Below, piece by piece: positions 44,055-55,499 of a stretch of 64,000 bases of DNA (its first letter is position 1; the number at the start of each line of letters is the position of its first letter). The stretch is from Medicago truncatula. Taxonomy: Eukaryota > Streptophyta > Magnoliopsida > Fabales > Fabaceae. Location of the stretch: the NCBI RefSeq assembly GCF_003473485.1, contig NC_053049.1:24945292-25009291 (forward strand), in the 5' to 3' direction. Both the position numbers and the translations under genes were made by a program. The notes under the pieces are model-generated. The model saw nothing but the letters and a program-made list of their open reading frames with translations. It did no database searches and was not told the origin of the DNA.

Positions 44055-44285
44055 TCGCTTAAGCGAACCTTCATAGTGCTTTCTAGGTACAGGTCGCTTA
44101 AGCGACCTGCAAGCGAACAGGTAAGCGAACCTTACTAGTAGCTACTGGAACTCGTTCGCTTAAGCGAACCATGTGGTCGCTTAAGCGAACTGATGAGCGA
44201 CTAGTCAGCGACCAATAAGCGTACCTTTCAGGTGGCTACTATAACTCGTTCGCTTAAGTGAACCACGTGATCATTTAAGCGAACA
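44055..44285 (+). repeat. Cluster of TCGCTTAAGCGA palindromes
   Basis: Palindromic copies occur at about 44055, 44092 (GGTCGCTTAAGCGACC, perfect), 44154 (GTTCGCTTAAGCGAAC, perfect) and 44175, plus two decayed copies near 44249 and 44270 and several half-sites (aagcgaac, gagcgac). They lie inside the solo LTR. Confidence 0.9.
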
Positions 44286-45144
44286 TGTCTAGTTTCAGCC
44301 ACTTTAATTCTTCGTCCCGGGTCTTAGGAGACCAATCCGAGCTTTGTAAAATGACTATTTCAACATGTTTAACTACTGTTTGAACCCCTAAACTTACTGG
44401 AACATGCTTAGCTTACCCAAACTTGAATTTATCCGTTTTGGGTTGAAACTTGTACATTTTTGGGAAATTTGGATTTTGTCGAAACAAACTTTTGCGAACT
44501 AATTGAGCTTACAAGTTGAGCCTACAGCTCATAGAGACTTAGGTAAACTTGTAAGGTTGGTCAAACATCTTAATTATGTCAAAAGTGATATATCAGATGG
44601 GAATGTGAAAAATTGTGAAATTGGGTTTCTCATACGAACTTAAGCTATTCTTTGGTATAATGTCTAATAGCCCGTGAGTGGCTTAAATTCATGACTACAT
44701 GATTGATTAAGATTGTTTGAGAGCTTTCAATTTGTATATGTTGCTTTCTCGTGAGAATTGTCAATGTTGGTCGTTTGCCACTTGATACGGCTTATCGGAA
44801 ATGAGTCTTTTAAGTGAAATACCTTATGACTTTTGTGACCAGTTTTACATAACTACCTGAAGATGTGTGAATGGGATATGATATGATATTTATCATGTGA
44901 TGTTGAATGATGTCAATGAATATTGATGATTATGTTGATGATGTGATAATGAATCCTATTTGAATTATGACTTGATCGTTGTGTGGACGTAATTTCTTGG
45001 TAATGCATTTGTGGTGGAGATGATCAATATATTTGGAAGTTGTCCTCTATATGGTGGTGAAAATTGTTGAGGTGATGTCACATTATCGAGTCTTTGCTAC
45101 ATGTTCATGCATCATAGTCATGTTGAGATTTTTTATGATGTTTT

Positions 45145-45290
45145 GTTGCATCATTGGGCTTCGGCCTTGCAGATATCATTTAGTGATCTAGTTTATGGGC
45201 CTTGACCCTACAGAGATCCATTAGTGATCTAGATTGTGGGCTTCGGCCTTGCAGAGACCTTAATGGTCTAGATATAGGTGACGACCTTGA
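45145..45290 (+). repeat. Short tandem repeats in the LTR
   Basis: Units of about 50 bp contain gggcttcggccttgcagag and ttagtgatctag; three diverged copies begin near 45155, 45197 and 45238. Confidence 0.7.
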
Positions 45291-45470
45291 AAAGAAATGG
45301 CACCACATGCATATATGTGTCGAACTAGGTACATTCATGACATGAGTCTTATTGGTGAAATGTGATTGATGATTGTTCATGATAAATGTGATCGATGGTT
45401 GTTCATGACACATGTGATTAGTGATTTCTTAATGTAAGATATTGGAATTATGGTATGATTATACATATGG

Positions 45471-45471
45471 A

Positions 45472-45511
<40 letters not shown>
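45471..45511. repeat. (TTA)n microsatellite
   Basis: About 13 uninterrupted TTA/ATT units inside the solo LTR. Confidence 0.95.
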
Positions 45512-46165
45512 TGATTAAGTGCATGATATTTGAATTGAACTATTCATGTTTAACTGTTATGTAGATTATGATGATGTAATACTTACCCCTAGTGATTTTG
45601 ACCGCCTACCTGTCTGTATGGTGGGTAGACGTTGTGCAGGATTAGTTGCTCTGGTGAGTTGATTGTTGCTTGGTGGATATCGGGAGCTATCTCCGGTATC
45701 GGTGTTTGTAGACTCTAGGATGACTCTGATCTAGGCGTGTGTTTATGTTGGTCTAGATTTTATGTTTGGATTTATTCATGTTGGAGATTTACCCATTGTT
45801 GGAGATTCATCTATGTTGATGTATTATTTGATTCATGACATGTGTGCTTCGAAGTATTCTGGTTTATATCCGCTGCGACTGTTGAGATTTATATGCATGC
45901 ATGTTGAAGTTGAATTTTGTATGATGACGTAGCGTCTATTTCTTGAATATATGTTTTATTCGCGAGTTTTATCGCTTTGATAGAAATATGGCATTACAAA
46001 AGGCGGGAAAGCACGATTTCAAGCAATGAGGCGGTTTCCTTTTAGTGGAAAATGTGGGACAAGTAGTTGTCCAAGATAGAGGAAGTGCTGATCATGGGCT
46101 TAGTGGTTCATCATCTAGGTTTTTAGTATAAATAGTAGTTTCCAAGCCGGAAAGTGGGTCACAAA

Positions 46166-46798
46166 TAGGGGTGGGAATAAGCTAGGCCGAGCTAGGCTTT
46201 GCAAGGCCTGAGTCTGGCTTGCCAAGTTTTTTGAAGGCATAAGCTTGGCCTGCGGCCTGTCATAGGCATATTTTTTAGGCCTGAGTTTGGCCTTCTAAAG
46301 TCTGATACGGCCAGCTAGCCTGTTTAAAAGCCTATATTATATGAACATCTTTAAATAAGGAATATGATCTAAGTTTAAATAGACTAGTGAACTAATATAT
46401 TAATTAGATTAAACTCTCTTTTGACAATCAACATTAGTTTTTAGGAAATTTGACTATATATTATACCATATTTCAATTCTAGTTTATAATAATACATTTA
46501 AATATGCAAAAAAAATTAATGTATACTAATAAGTTTAAATTACTAAAGAAGTTACCATATTTTTATTTTAATTCAAAGTATAAAATATAATATAATAATA
46601 AATAATATATTTCGTATTTACTTAAATAGGTCGGCCTAAGAGGCTTTTTGAATGGCTTGTGGCCTGGCCTTTTACGCTAAATAAGCTTCTTAAAAAGCCT
46701 AGGCCTTCTCTATTTAATAAAAAAGTCTGGACTGGCAAGGCATGTCGTAGGCTAGGCCATAGGCCCCTGTAGGCCGGCCTGGCCTATTCCCATCCCTA
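46166..46798. mobile_element. Non-autonomous hAT-like element nested in the Tat LTR
   Basis: The 633-bp element starts TAGGGGTGGGAATA and ends in the reverse complement TATTCCCATCCCTA. The perfect 8-bp duplication GTCACAAA lies at 46158-46165 and 46799-46806. An 8-bp duplication indicates the hAT superfamily. GC-rich subterminal regions repeat aggcc and ggcctg motifs; the middle is AT-rich. No transposase. Confidence 0.9.
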
Positions 46799-47159
46799 GT
46801 CACAAATCATATACAAAATTCTACAACACTCAAACCACCGGCGTCTAGGGAAGCGAGTTAATACAGAATGTATGTAAACTGATTTGTAGACCACCCCTTT
46901 TATTTTAATTCAATGCATTTTACCTTTTTCTTAAGTTTATGGGCGTAAACTTACTTTTATCTTGCTTTATTTTAAGATTTTACTTGCAAACTCAAACCTG
47001 TTCTGCTCTCTAAGCAACCTGAGTGCATTTCGTGACCTATTTTTTTAAACCTTTTCCTATAAAAAGCATTTGCACAACGGTCTTGAGATTTCTAGTTCGA
47101 TCTCGCTTATAATAATCATAACTAGCCCCCATTTGCTAAAATCACAGGAAAACACCTTG

Positions 47160-48286
47160 TAAAAAAAACATGACTTAAGTGAGTCATGTGTTCGTTCAAA
47201 CTTCATTCTTTATGCACCAATGCATTAAGGCTTCAGTTTTTTCCTCTTTGCAAGTTCAAACTCTACTTTGTTTTTCTGCTTTAACATTTGTTCTTCCCGT
47301 CCAATTATTCATCTCAATTAAAAGATAAATCAATCTCTTCATCTCCAATAGAAGCTAAATTACTCTCATCATCTTCTCCAATAGATTAACAATAAAATTC
47401 AAGTACGAATAAGAGATTTCATATTTGATACTCAAGAACAACAAGTTTAGGCATTATCTTTATTTAGAGAAGAAAATACCAAAAACTATACAAAACAAAT
47501 TTAAAAATTGCATGATGAACAAATACATAAATAAATAAATAAATAAGGTTACAAATGAACTTTTATCTTCTATTTTTTTTATTATTACTCAAGGGTGATA
47601 AAGATGTTGTGAAAAAGAAATATGGAGAAAGCATAACCAGAAGATGCGAAGAAACGTTAACGTGTTGGTGCATATGAAGATGAAGTTGTTTTTAGTTATA
47701 GGTTTGTGTTTTGATGATGTTCATTAGCTAGGTTTATTTGATGATATTTTTATGTTGATTAGTTTTAGCTTAGAAACATTTTAAAGGACCTAGTAATCTT
47801 TGTTGCATTATGTCATTTGATCCCCAGTTGTCACGTGTGTTGTTGTGTATAGAAATCTTAATCTTGAGTGGACAAAACCATGTTTCTAGATGTTTGATTT
47901 GATTCAAAATAGTTTGAATCTTATCAAGGAATGTTTCTGCCTTTGTTTCTTGTTGATATTGAGCTTTGATTCGAATCATGATTCCTTGAATCATATCAAT
48001 CATGAATCGAATCAAAATGTCTTGATTCGTAACATTTATTGTCTCTAGTCTTGTTTTTTTGTCTCTTTGAATCAATTCAAATATTCTTGATTTGCATCAA
48101 TCTTCTTCCGGAAACTTTTGAATCGTATTAAATATTCCTGATTTGTATCAATCTTCATCTAAAAACTTTTGAATCATATCAAATATTTTTTATTTGTATC
48201 AAATTTTGACAGCATCAATTTTTCCTTTTTCACATATTTGAATCGAAGACCTTTCCTTAATCGATTCACTACATTGTGGCACATAT
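47160..48286. other. Probable LTR-derived sequence with GAATC-rich repeats
   Basis: No gene. From about 47880 to 48250 the sequence is built of many imperfect gattcgaatca and tgaatc-type motifs in both orientations (for example gattcgaatcatgattcc and aatcatgaatcgaatc). This is probably part of a copia LTR. A (AAAT)n run lies near 47527. Confidence 0.45.
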
Positions 48287-49040
48287 GAGGTGGCAAAAAA
48301 ATTTGTGCCCGCGGTGATAAAATCCGTCATGGGCGCGGGACGGGTAGCCAAAGGGGTACCCGCGAAAATAATAAACGGGTATTTAACTATCCGTTACTTT
48401 ATGGACATGGGCACAGATTTGATGATACCCGTGTCTGCGGGTATTCGTACTCATTAATAAATTAAGTAAATTACTAAATATCCATGTGTATACATATAAG
48501 AGTTTGCTGTCTCAAAAAACTTTAGTTTGGTGTCTCAAATTCTATTATTGAAGCTTGAAATGCATATGAAATTTTGGATGTTTATTTGGATTTTAGTCTT
48601 TTCTATCTTTTATTTGGACGTTTTTATGCTTTTTGGATGTTTATTTGGATTTTGGATGTTTTTATCCTTTTATTTTACTTCAAGAATTTGTATGGGTTAT
48701 GTAAGAATCATATGCATTATGGTATGATGATTTTGCTTATGATTATGTAAGAATCATGATTTTTGTTGGACTATGGTATGGATTATAAAATATGAATGGA
48801 ATATGTTATGTATGTATCTTTAAAAGTTGAAGTTTATAGGTAATTAAAAAAGTTTTTTATTTATACAAAAAAATTCAAAAATCCATGGGTACCCGTGAAT
48901 ATCCCTGGGTATCTAAATACCCATGGATTACACGTATAAAGATACCCGCACGGATACGGGGACGGGCACAGGTACCATATCTAACGGGGCGAGGACGTAT
49001 ATCATACTACGTATACCCATGGATACCCATTGACATCCTC
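48287..49040. mobile_element. Probable non-autonomous hAT-like element with GGGTACCCG-rich ends
   Basis: Both ends are GC-rich and full of gggtaccc, atacccg and cgggtat motifs in inverted arrangement. The interior is AT-rich. The extreme ends gaggtggcaa and ttgacatcctc form a weak inverted repeat. A target-site duplication could not be found, so boundaries are approximate. Confidence 0.5.
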
Positions 49041-49770
49041 ACTGAATCATTTGCATCTATTCTCTCTAGATTCTCTACACCTCTTTGTCCATTCGTTCTT
49101 TAGATCAAAAACTTTTTATAAGAATCATTGTGGTCTTTGAGTCATTTGAATCTATAGGGATTGTAAGTTGATTTCTTTCAAGGATATTGATTGGGAATAA
49201 AGGATCTAAAGTGAAGTGAGTAATTTAATTCCACCTCCAAGGGTATTGTGGGTTCTTTCTAACCTTCTCAAGTTCAAGGGGTCTAATCATAGGACAAACC
49301 AAAGAAGAGCTCGAGGGAAGGGCTTCAAGGATTGCATAGGTGATTGAAGATTCGAAGACTTAAAGAAACACCAATTTCAAAGGGTATTTGAAGATTGGGG
49401 TTATGGTTGCATGGGAATTGAAAATAAGGGTAATTGAAGAAGTTATTGTAATCACAACATTGTAATCAAACATTCAATTTTAGTGGAAGTTCTTGATAGC
49501 GACGTTTTCTATCAAGAAGAGTAGACATACTCCAAAGTGAGGACGAAATGGGGAGCTATTATAATCTACAAAATGGAAGATGATTTGCACACGTCTCACT
49601 TGAGTCACATGATGTGCATATATCTCAATTAATTAAAGTTTAAATCTTAACTGTTTCTTTTATTATGAGGGCTACCATTTATTCATATTGTCCTCCAATA
49701 ACACACACGCGCGCGCACACACACCCACACACACTTCTAAATTACACACCCATATTCATCTATACTATTG
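49041..49770 (+). other. Probable copia LTR/leader remnant
   Basis: It continues the sequence interrupted by the preceding element. The phrase ttgatagcgacgttttctatcaagaagagtagacata resembles the leader region of some copia LTRs (recall). A (CA)n/GCGC stretch is at 49700-49735. No coding sequence. Confidence 0.35.
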
Positions 49771-49885
49771 ATGGGATAAAACGGCAAGTGTACGGTTATA
49801 TCGAAGTAGTAAAATAAGAGTATCATTGCGATAGGGAGTTGTTAAATTCAACTAACTTTTGTTGATGATTAGAAGAGAATCAAGT
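49771..49885 (-). mobile_element. Athila-type LTR end fragment
   Basis: The phrases taaaacggcaagtgtacggtt, cgaagtagtaaaa, agagtatcattgcgatagggagtt and caactaacttttg match 32440-32530 in the same orientation. Confidence 0.6.
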
Positions 49886-50104
49886 TGCAAAGTTGGGGTT
49901 TTCAAACGGTTGAAAGATAATATAATAAGAAAATTCAAGTTTCAACCCAAAATGGAAAATCCCAAATTTGAATGAGTAAAACTTGTTCCAGTAGGTTTAG
50001 GAGTTCAAACAGTAGTTAAACAAGTTGAAAAAAAACATTTTACAAAGCTCGGATTGGCCCCCCTAAAGCCCGAAATGAAAATCAAAGGTGGCTGAAACTA
50101 GGAA

Positions 50105-50280
50105 AGTTCGCTTAAGCGACCACTTTGTTTGCTTCCACCTTGTTCGCTTAAGCGAACAAGTTCCAGAAGCTACAGCAAAAGTTCGCTTGTTGTTCGCTTC
50201 TGTTCGCTTAAGCGAACCAGTCACAGAACCTACTGTGATTGTTCGCTTACTCATTCGCTTAGCGTTCGCTTAAGCGAACA
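50105..50280 (-). repeat. Cluster of GTTCGCTTAAGCGAAC palindromes
   Basis: Full 16-bp copies lie at 50142-50157, 50202-50217 and 50264-50279, a near-perfect one at 50106, and half-sites (gttcgctt) between. It corresponds to the cluster at 44055-44285 in the plus-strand LTR. Overlapping ORFs here (with repeated SLKRT) are by-products of the repeat. Confidence 0.9.
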
Positions 50281-51469
50281 GTCATAATTCTACAGAAAAA
50301 TATTACGAGTTTCAACCCTTTTTCACCCAAAATTCTCAATTTTGATCTCCCAATGCCCAAATATGTTTCCAAAGTTTGTTTACATGTCAAAACAACTAAA
50401 AGAGGTCCCAAGAACACATCAAACATGAAAACAATTGTCATTTGAACCTAATTCACCAAATCAACCCATTTTTACAAAACCAACAACAACAACTTATTTC
50501 TCATCAACAAACCAAGATTTATGAACACCCAAGCCACGAATCATCAACAACAATATTCCTCAACAACAACAACAACATCAATTAAACATGATTCTCATCA
50601 TAATTCAACAACAACAGAGCACAATTCAACATTTAGAGCACAATTCACAATATATCATTTTCACATACTATGAACATGCAATTTCACCAACAACAATTCA
50701 ATTATCACCAATTTCATGCACTCAAACATATCACCATAATCAAAGCACGAATTTCAACAACTATGAACAAATAATCAATTATTCAACTAAGCACTTAATC
50801 ATGCAATTAATGAAAAATTACAACTAATTGATTATGGTTGAATTCTAACCCCCTTACCTTAATTAGTGTAACACCCCGTTATCCCAAACAATTAATTTGT
50901 CACCAAACGGACATGCTACACTGCTATTTCAAAATCTCTTAAATAGAATATAAAACTATTTAATAAACATCAATAATTTACAGCGGAATATTTTTCAAAA
51001 TATCTAACATCAACATCCAACAATAATCCCGGCATAAAAGCCTCATCAAAATAATCATCAAAATTGTTCAAAAACAATAAAAGAGCTACATCAGCATGTT
51101 CCAAAATATGATACATAAGGAATGAAAATAAACAACTAATTTCCATCCCGTTACGTATCAGAGCCCTAGACACTTGAGCCACCATCTACTACTCAGGATC
51201 ACCTGCAAGTTACCCATAGGAAGGGCAACATTTCCAAGCAGAAGGGGTGAGATTCACAACAATAATAATAGATATAAAATTCATCAATTGAATCTAACAC
51301 CCTAACATAACAATAATTATTCAATATACATATATATTTCATAATTAACAACATCAACAATAAGTGGTAATTTCAACCAACAACAACGACTCATGCAACT
51401 ACTTGACAACACCGCTAAGACTCCTCAACAATGCGACTATGCACATGCATGTGGTACCAATTTACAGGG

Positions 51470-51605
51470 CAGAAGCCCTCACCGAATTTTTGAATGGTTA
51501 AAGCATTCTCAGGGCATAAGCCCTCACCAATTTGAACAACAAGGTGTTCCAGGGCATGAGCCCTCCCGCTTTGAACGACAAGGCGTTCCAGGGCATGAGC
51601 CCTCA
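51470..51605. repeat. Hairpin-forming GGGCATGAGCCC repeats
   Basis: Four copies of gggca(g/t)(a/g)agccctc lie near 51476, 51521, 51561 and 51592. The last two sit in a 36-39-bp tandem unit that also repeats ttgaac(g/a)acaaggcgttcca. Each GGGC...GCCC can form a short stem. Confidence 0.8.
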
Positions 51606-51864
51606 CCGCTTTATGTTTATGCAACAGACTCCACTTGTGTATATCTACATACAACTCAACAATGCATATATAGAATATGACTTACAACCCAACAATTTAA
51701 AAACATGTATGATTTAATTAGATATAAACATACATCACAGTCATCAACAAATCATCATAATTAATCCAACAATTCCAGAAAATACACAATTAATCATAAT
51801 CATGCTCCTACATCAAGTTCATTCATCATTATTCAAATGCGTAGCAAACAGCTTCAGTACTGGG

Positions 51865-52215
51865 CAACTCGCCTCACGAGCACATCTGCTCGCTATGGCG
51901 AGCTCAAGAAAAAGGTTACTCGCCGTGGCGAGTACGAGGCGAACGAGAAAAAGGGTGCTCTCGGGAGTTTTGACATTTTTCTCAATAAAACTTCATTTTT
52001 AAGCTCCCTATTCATCTTTTTAATCTAAAAATTGTCTCAGTCCTCTCTAAAAACATCCAGGCACTCAAAACTAACGAAATTACACCTTATAACAACAATT
52101 TAGAAATCATGATCTCTCACTCTCTAACTCGCCATGGCGAGTGGTTCTGCTCGCGAGGCGAGCCATGAAGTTGCTCATTCGCAAGGCGAGGCAGGCTACT
52201 CGCCGGGGCGAGCGA
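51865..52215. repeat. CTCGCC/GGCGAG palindrome cluster
   Basis: Palindromic or near-palindromic sites include gctcgctatggcgagc (about 51888), actcgccgtggcgagt (51918), actcgccatggcgagt (52127), gctcgcgaggcgagc (52150) and ctcgccggggcgag (52200). They lie inside the nested solo LTR. Confidence 0.85.
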
Positions 52216-53336
52216 TGAAGGTCTGTACGGGCAGAATGCAGGTTTTTCCCAAAATTCCCAATTTCCTCCATTTCACTCCCCAAATCAGTTTACAGATGTG
52301 TAATTAAATGTTGTATGCAACCAGAACCTATTTCTAACATCAAAACAAGGTTTCTACCCTCAATCCACCCAAAAACCAAAGAACCAAAACCTAACCCAAT
52401 TTTCCAATTTTCATACAGAACTATGTTAAACCAAAATCAAAATTTCATTCTACATTATTGAAAGTAAACATCACCCTTACCTTAATTCAGATGAAAAATC
52501 TCTACAGAATCTGGTTCTCTTGGCTCTACTTGGCTCTTCTCCCTTTTTCTCCCAAAAGCTCTATTTGTACGTGAAACTGCTTCTGACTATCTCTTTTCCT
52601 AACTCCCAATACTTAACTCCCCTTTATTTCATTTAACTCCCTCTTAATTCTATTAATTCTAATTAAATCCCCAACCTCCAAAATAATAATAATTCTTACA
52701 TAATCTAATTAATATCAAAATAAATCATATAATAAAATATAACACACCACATAATCAACAATAATTATTTAAAATGATATAAAAGACTCTAAATAAATCA
52801 TAAATAAATAAAATAACGACTAGGGCGTTACAATTAGCACAAATCCTAGCCCAAGCTTCAATTTAGCTCTTAGAATCACCACCACCTCTTAGGTCTTCAA
52901 GTCTCTCCTCTTCTAACCCTTTTCCTCTTCTCTTGCACTTTCTCTCTCTACCTCTCTCTAAAAATCTTGTGAAATGAAAAATGAATTATATTTTCTCTTA
53001 AGACAAGGTTTATATAGGTTATTCTCAAATGGGCTCAACCCTAATGCCTTAGTGGGCTTAACCCACCCAATCTCAATTCTAAAATGTTTCCACACATTTA
53101 ATGGTAAAATACTAACAACGGTCACTTACCAGCTCACAACTATTTACCACACTAGTAACTTAGTAAAAATAATGGTTCTCACTTGAACACTAAAATAATC
53201 CTCACTATAATTACTAATTTACCCTTCTAACACAAAAATCAATGAAATGCACCCAATGATAAATAATCAGACACAAGCACATAAGACACATAATAAAACA
53301 ATTAAAAATAAATCTAGCGAAAATCGGGCTGTTACA

Positions 53337-53830
53337 GCTTCACACTTCCAGTCTTCTACAATGCTTAGACGAGATTAAATCCATTGAACAACCTTTGAAG
53401 CTTTAAGTCTTGCATCTCCTGATGAACTAGAGCTTCTGGTGATCTTCAGCTTCTGATGAGATGCTTCTGATGAACTTGCTTCTGACGACGTCATCACTTC
53501 ATGAGCACTTCTCTTCAGACACTTTAAGCTTCCTTTTTGTTGATTCCTTTGCTCTTTTTTGTTCTTCCAGAACCTATTTAAGATGTCAAATTTTTGTCTA
53601 TCGTCCTGTACACTTGAACAAATATTAGCATATCCAATTGACAATTTTTAATACCTTATTATCATCAAAACTCTCAAAGGGTAATGTTAAACACATTTTG
53701 TTCCAACAATCTCCCACTTTTTTATGATGACAAACATTAGTATTTAAAAAGTGCAATTGTTGCTAATCTAATTAACAAGTTGACTATAAGGGTATGTGTA
53801 ACATTAATGTAAGCAGGAAACATAACAAAA
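53337..53830 (+). mobile_element. Copia (SIRE-like) spacer fragment, copy 2
   Basis: It aligns with 18115-18400 through the gacactttaagcttcctttt-like, cacttgaacaaatattagc and tgttccaacaa segments, and continues further into aatctcccacttttttatgatgacaaac. That phrase is common next to SIRE/Maximus copia elements (recall). No ORF. Confidence 0.55.
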
Positions 53831-53948
53831 AAATACAAAATAACATAAATGTAACAAGCTAAAGGTGTGCAACTAAGGTTGGGCTTATCTTTGGAACATC
53901 TTTCTTGACCTCTTCATTGCTTTTGAGATAATTAACTTCCCGTTTGGG

Positions 53949-54200
53949 GTGGGAATAGGATGGGTTGAGTCGGACTTTGCTTAAATAGGTCAGGTCTAGT
54001 TGAAAAAATTTAAACCCTAAGTGTGGCCTATTAGCAGGCCAAAGGCTTTATTTTAAGCATGATATGACTTTTTTAAAAGATCGGCCTAGCCTATTAGCCT
54101 GTCTAAAAACCTAATTTGTACTAACAATTTTAAATATAACATTTGACTTATTTATAAAAAGGCTAATAAACATATATTTTTTAAAAGGCCAATACGTGAA
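53949..54200 (+). mobile_element. Partial hAT-like element related to 46166
   Basis: It starts ggggtgggaataggatgggtt and has the same aggcc/gcctaagc vocabulary as 46166-46798 (ggcctattagcaggcc, tcggcctagcctattagcctg). Only one end is present. Confidence 0.55.
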
Positions 54201-54239
54201 TAAAATTTTGTAAAGCATATCCATTTTCCCCACTTCATT

Positions 54240-54240
54240 A

Positions 54241-54274
<34 letters not shown>

Positions 54275-54275
54275 C
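54240..54275. repeat. (GT)n(AT)n microsatellite
   Basis: A compound GT then AT run of about 35 bp just left of the Mutator-like element. Confidence 0.9.
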
Positions 54276-54302
54276 ATCAACTTAGTTCAATAATAATGTG
54301 AA

Positions 54303-55490
54303 GGCTAAATTACATATTTGGTCCCTTAATTAATTTTTGAGTTTAGTCCCCTAATTAATAAAAGTTTCGGTTTGCTCCCTTAGTTACATCTCAGTTTGCC
54401 AAATTGGTCCTTTCTGTTATGTTTTAACCCTAACTTATTTATGATATGATTTTAACTATTTGATTGCAGATCTATTGTATAAATATGTGAACCACCAACA
54501 CCTAATTTTTTTCCACTTTTTCTCCATCTTCTTCCTTCCCCTCTTCATCAACTTCATAACATTCATCAATCAAACCCAAAATAAACCCAGAAAAATTATT
54601 AAAAAATTCAAAACGACCTCATGGCCCCTCTCTCTCGTCTTCTCTCATCTCCCATGACCTTTCTCCTATTCAGTTTCTAATATTTTTCAGATGTAGCTAA
54701 TTACTCCTCAAACAACATTGGTTAATATGTTGATTGTTTCAAATTTTAATCAGTAGATCAACATAAGCGATTTTGAATGGAAAAGTTTCTAAAGTGATGA
54801 AGGAATTAACTAAGACAAAAAAAATTTGAAGAATAAAAAAACTGGTTTTCTAGATGTCAAATGGGATATGGAGAGGGATTCTCGTGGAAATAGGGAAAGA
54901 ATGATTTGGTGTTGGTTGTTCAATTCAATGTATGGGAAAAAGGGGGAAAAAGAAAGACAACAGAAGAGGAAGAAAACTGTTTGAATTTGGGAAGATGTTG
55001 AAATCAAAAACCTGAGAAAGTGCTTGAATAAAAATATTCAAAAATGAATTTGGGAAGGTTCTTGAATAAAAAAATTCAAAATGAATTTGGGAAGATGCTC
55101 GAATAATTTTGATGTGAATCAATTCTATGTTTTTATCTTTTGGGTTTCTGATGAAGGTATTGTGAAGATGATGATGGAGAAGAACAATGGGAGAGAGAAG
55201 ATTAGAAATATAAAATAAAAGTAGATGTTGATGATTCATTGTTAGATCTCATAGACCTTAAAAATCTAATGGTTCTCTATTTTAAAAAAAGATCAACCAG
55301 TTTAAATTGAAATTGAAAAATTTATAAGGTTTATGAGGGACATCTATAATGTTGGTCCACCTTAAACATTTAAGACTAAAACATAAGGACCAATTTAGCA
55401 AACGAAGAGGCAATTAAGGAACCAAAATGAAATTTTTATTAATTAGGGGACCAAAGTAAAACTCAAAAATTAATTAAGTATAATTTAGCC
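54303..55490. mobile_element. Non-autonomous Mutator-like element (MULE)
   Basis: The 1188-bp element starts GGCTAAATTA and ends TAATTTAGCC, with long imperfect inverted repeats of about 110 bp (both carry tggtcccctaattaat-like and aaattggtcctt phrases). A perfect 9-bp duplication TAATGTGAA flanks it at 54294-54302 and 55491-55499, the size expected for Mutator. The interior encodes no transposase; its AT-rich ORFs have no recognisable domain. It ends about 325 bp upstream of the ARF-GAP start codon, in that gene's promoter region. Confidence 0.9.
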
Positions 55491-55499
55491 TAATGTGAA

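Larger units (their letters stand above)
42938..45998 (+). mobile_element. 3.06-kb chromovirus-type solo LTR nested in the Tat LTR
   Basis: It starts TGTAATAGCTCGATTTTCG and ends ATGGCATTACA. The 5-bp duplication AAAGG flanks it (42933-42937 and 45999-46003). It contains a TATA-like tatataagcc near 43321, a leader, the palindrome cluster (44055-44285), short tandem repeats (45145-45270) and a TTA microsatellite. Its start matches the 3' LTR at 31331-30200 and the inverted copy at 53336. Confidence 0.9.
42746..47154 (+). mobile_element. Tat-like solo LTR, host of two younger insertions
   Basis: It starts TGTTAGTCTGTAAATTTGAC and ends CACAGGAAAACA, flanked by the 5-bp duplication CCTTG (42741-42745 and 47155-47159). 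Removing the two insertions with one copy of each duplication leaves 702 bp, the same size as the Tat LTRs at 5156 and 20580. Shared segments include gcgggaaagca...ggcggtttcc near 46003-46040 and the leader near 46800-47100. Confidence 0.85.
50877..52832 (-). mobile_element. Solo LTR (family of 15294-17077) nested in the chromovirus LTR
   Basis: The 1956-bp unit reads TGTAACACCCC at its left end and GGGCGTTACA at its right end on the plus strand. The duplication ATTAG flanks it at 50872-50876 and 52833-52837. Its minus-strand start (TGTAACGCCCTA) and end (ACGGGGTGTTACA) match the LTR with gag at 15294-17077. Confidence 0.9.
49890..53336 (-). mobile_element. Chromovirus-type LTR, minus orientation, with a nested solo LTR
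   Basis: The minus strand starts TGTAACAGCCCGATTTTCG at 53336 and is homologous to the plus-strand LTR at 42938, including the palindrome cluster (50105-50280) and the ctaacccccttacct leader. The left end is truncated beside the Athila fragment. A 1.96-kb solo LTR of another family interrupts it at 50877-52832. Confidence 0.8.

Noticed and set aside
50063..50254. ORFs with repeated SLKRT or VRLSE
   Set aside because: The repeats are translations of the GTTCGCTTAAGCGAAC palindromes in the LTR, not a protein.
50105..50280. CRISPR-like array
   Set aside because: Short palindromic repeats with irregular spacing inside a plant LTR; no constant spacer length and no cas genes.
54810..55239. Membrane-protein-like minus-strand ORFs
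   Set aside because: Phe/Leu/Ser/His-rich translations of AT-rich DNA inside a non-autonomous Mutator-like element; no domain or start context.
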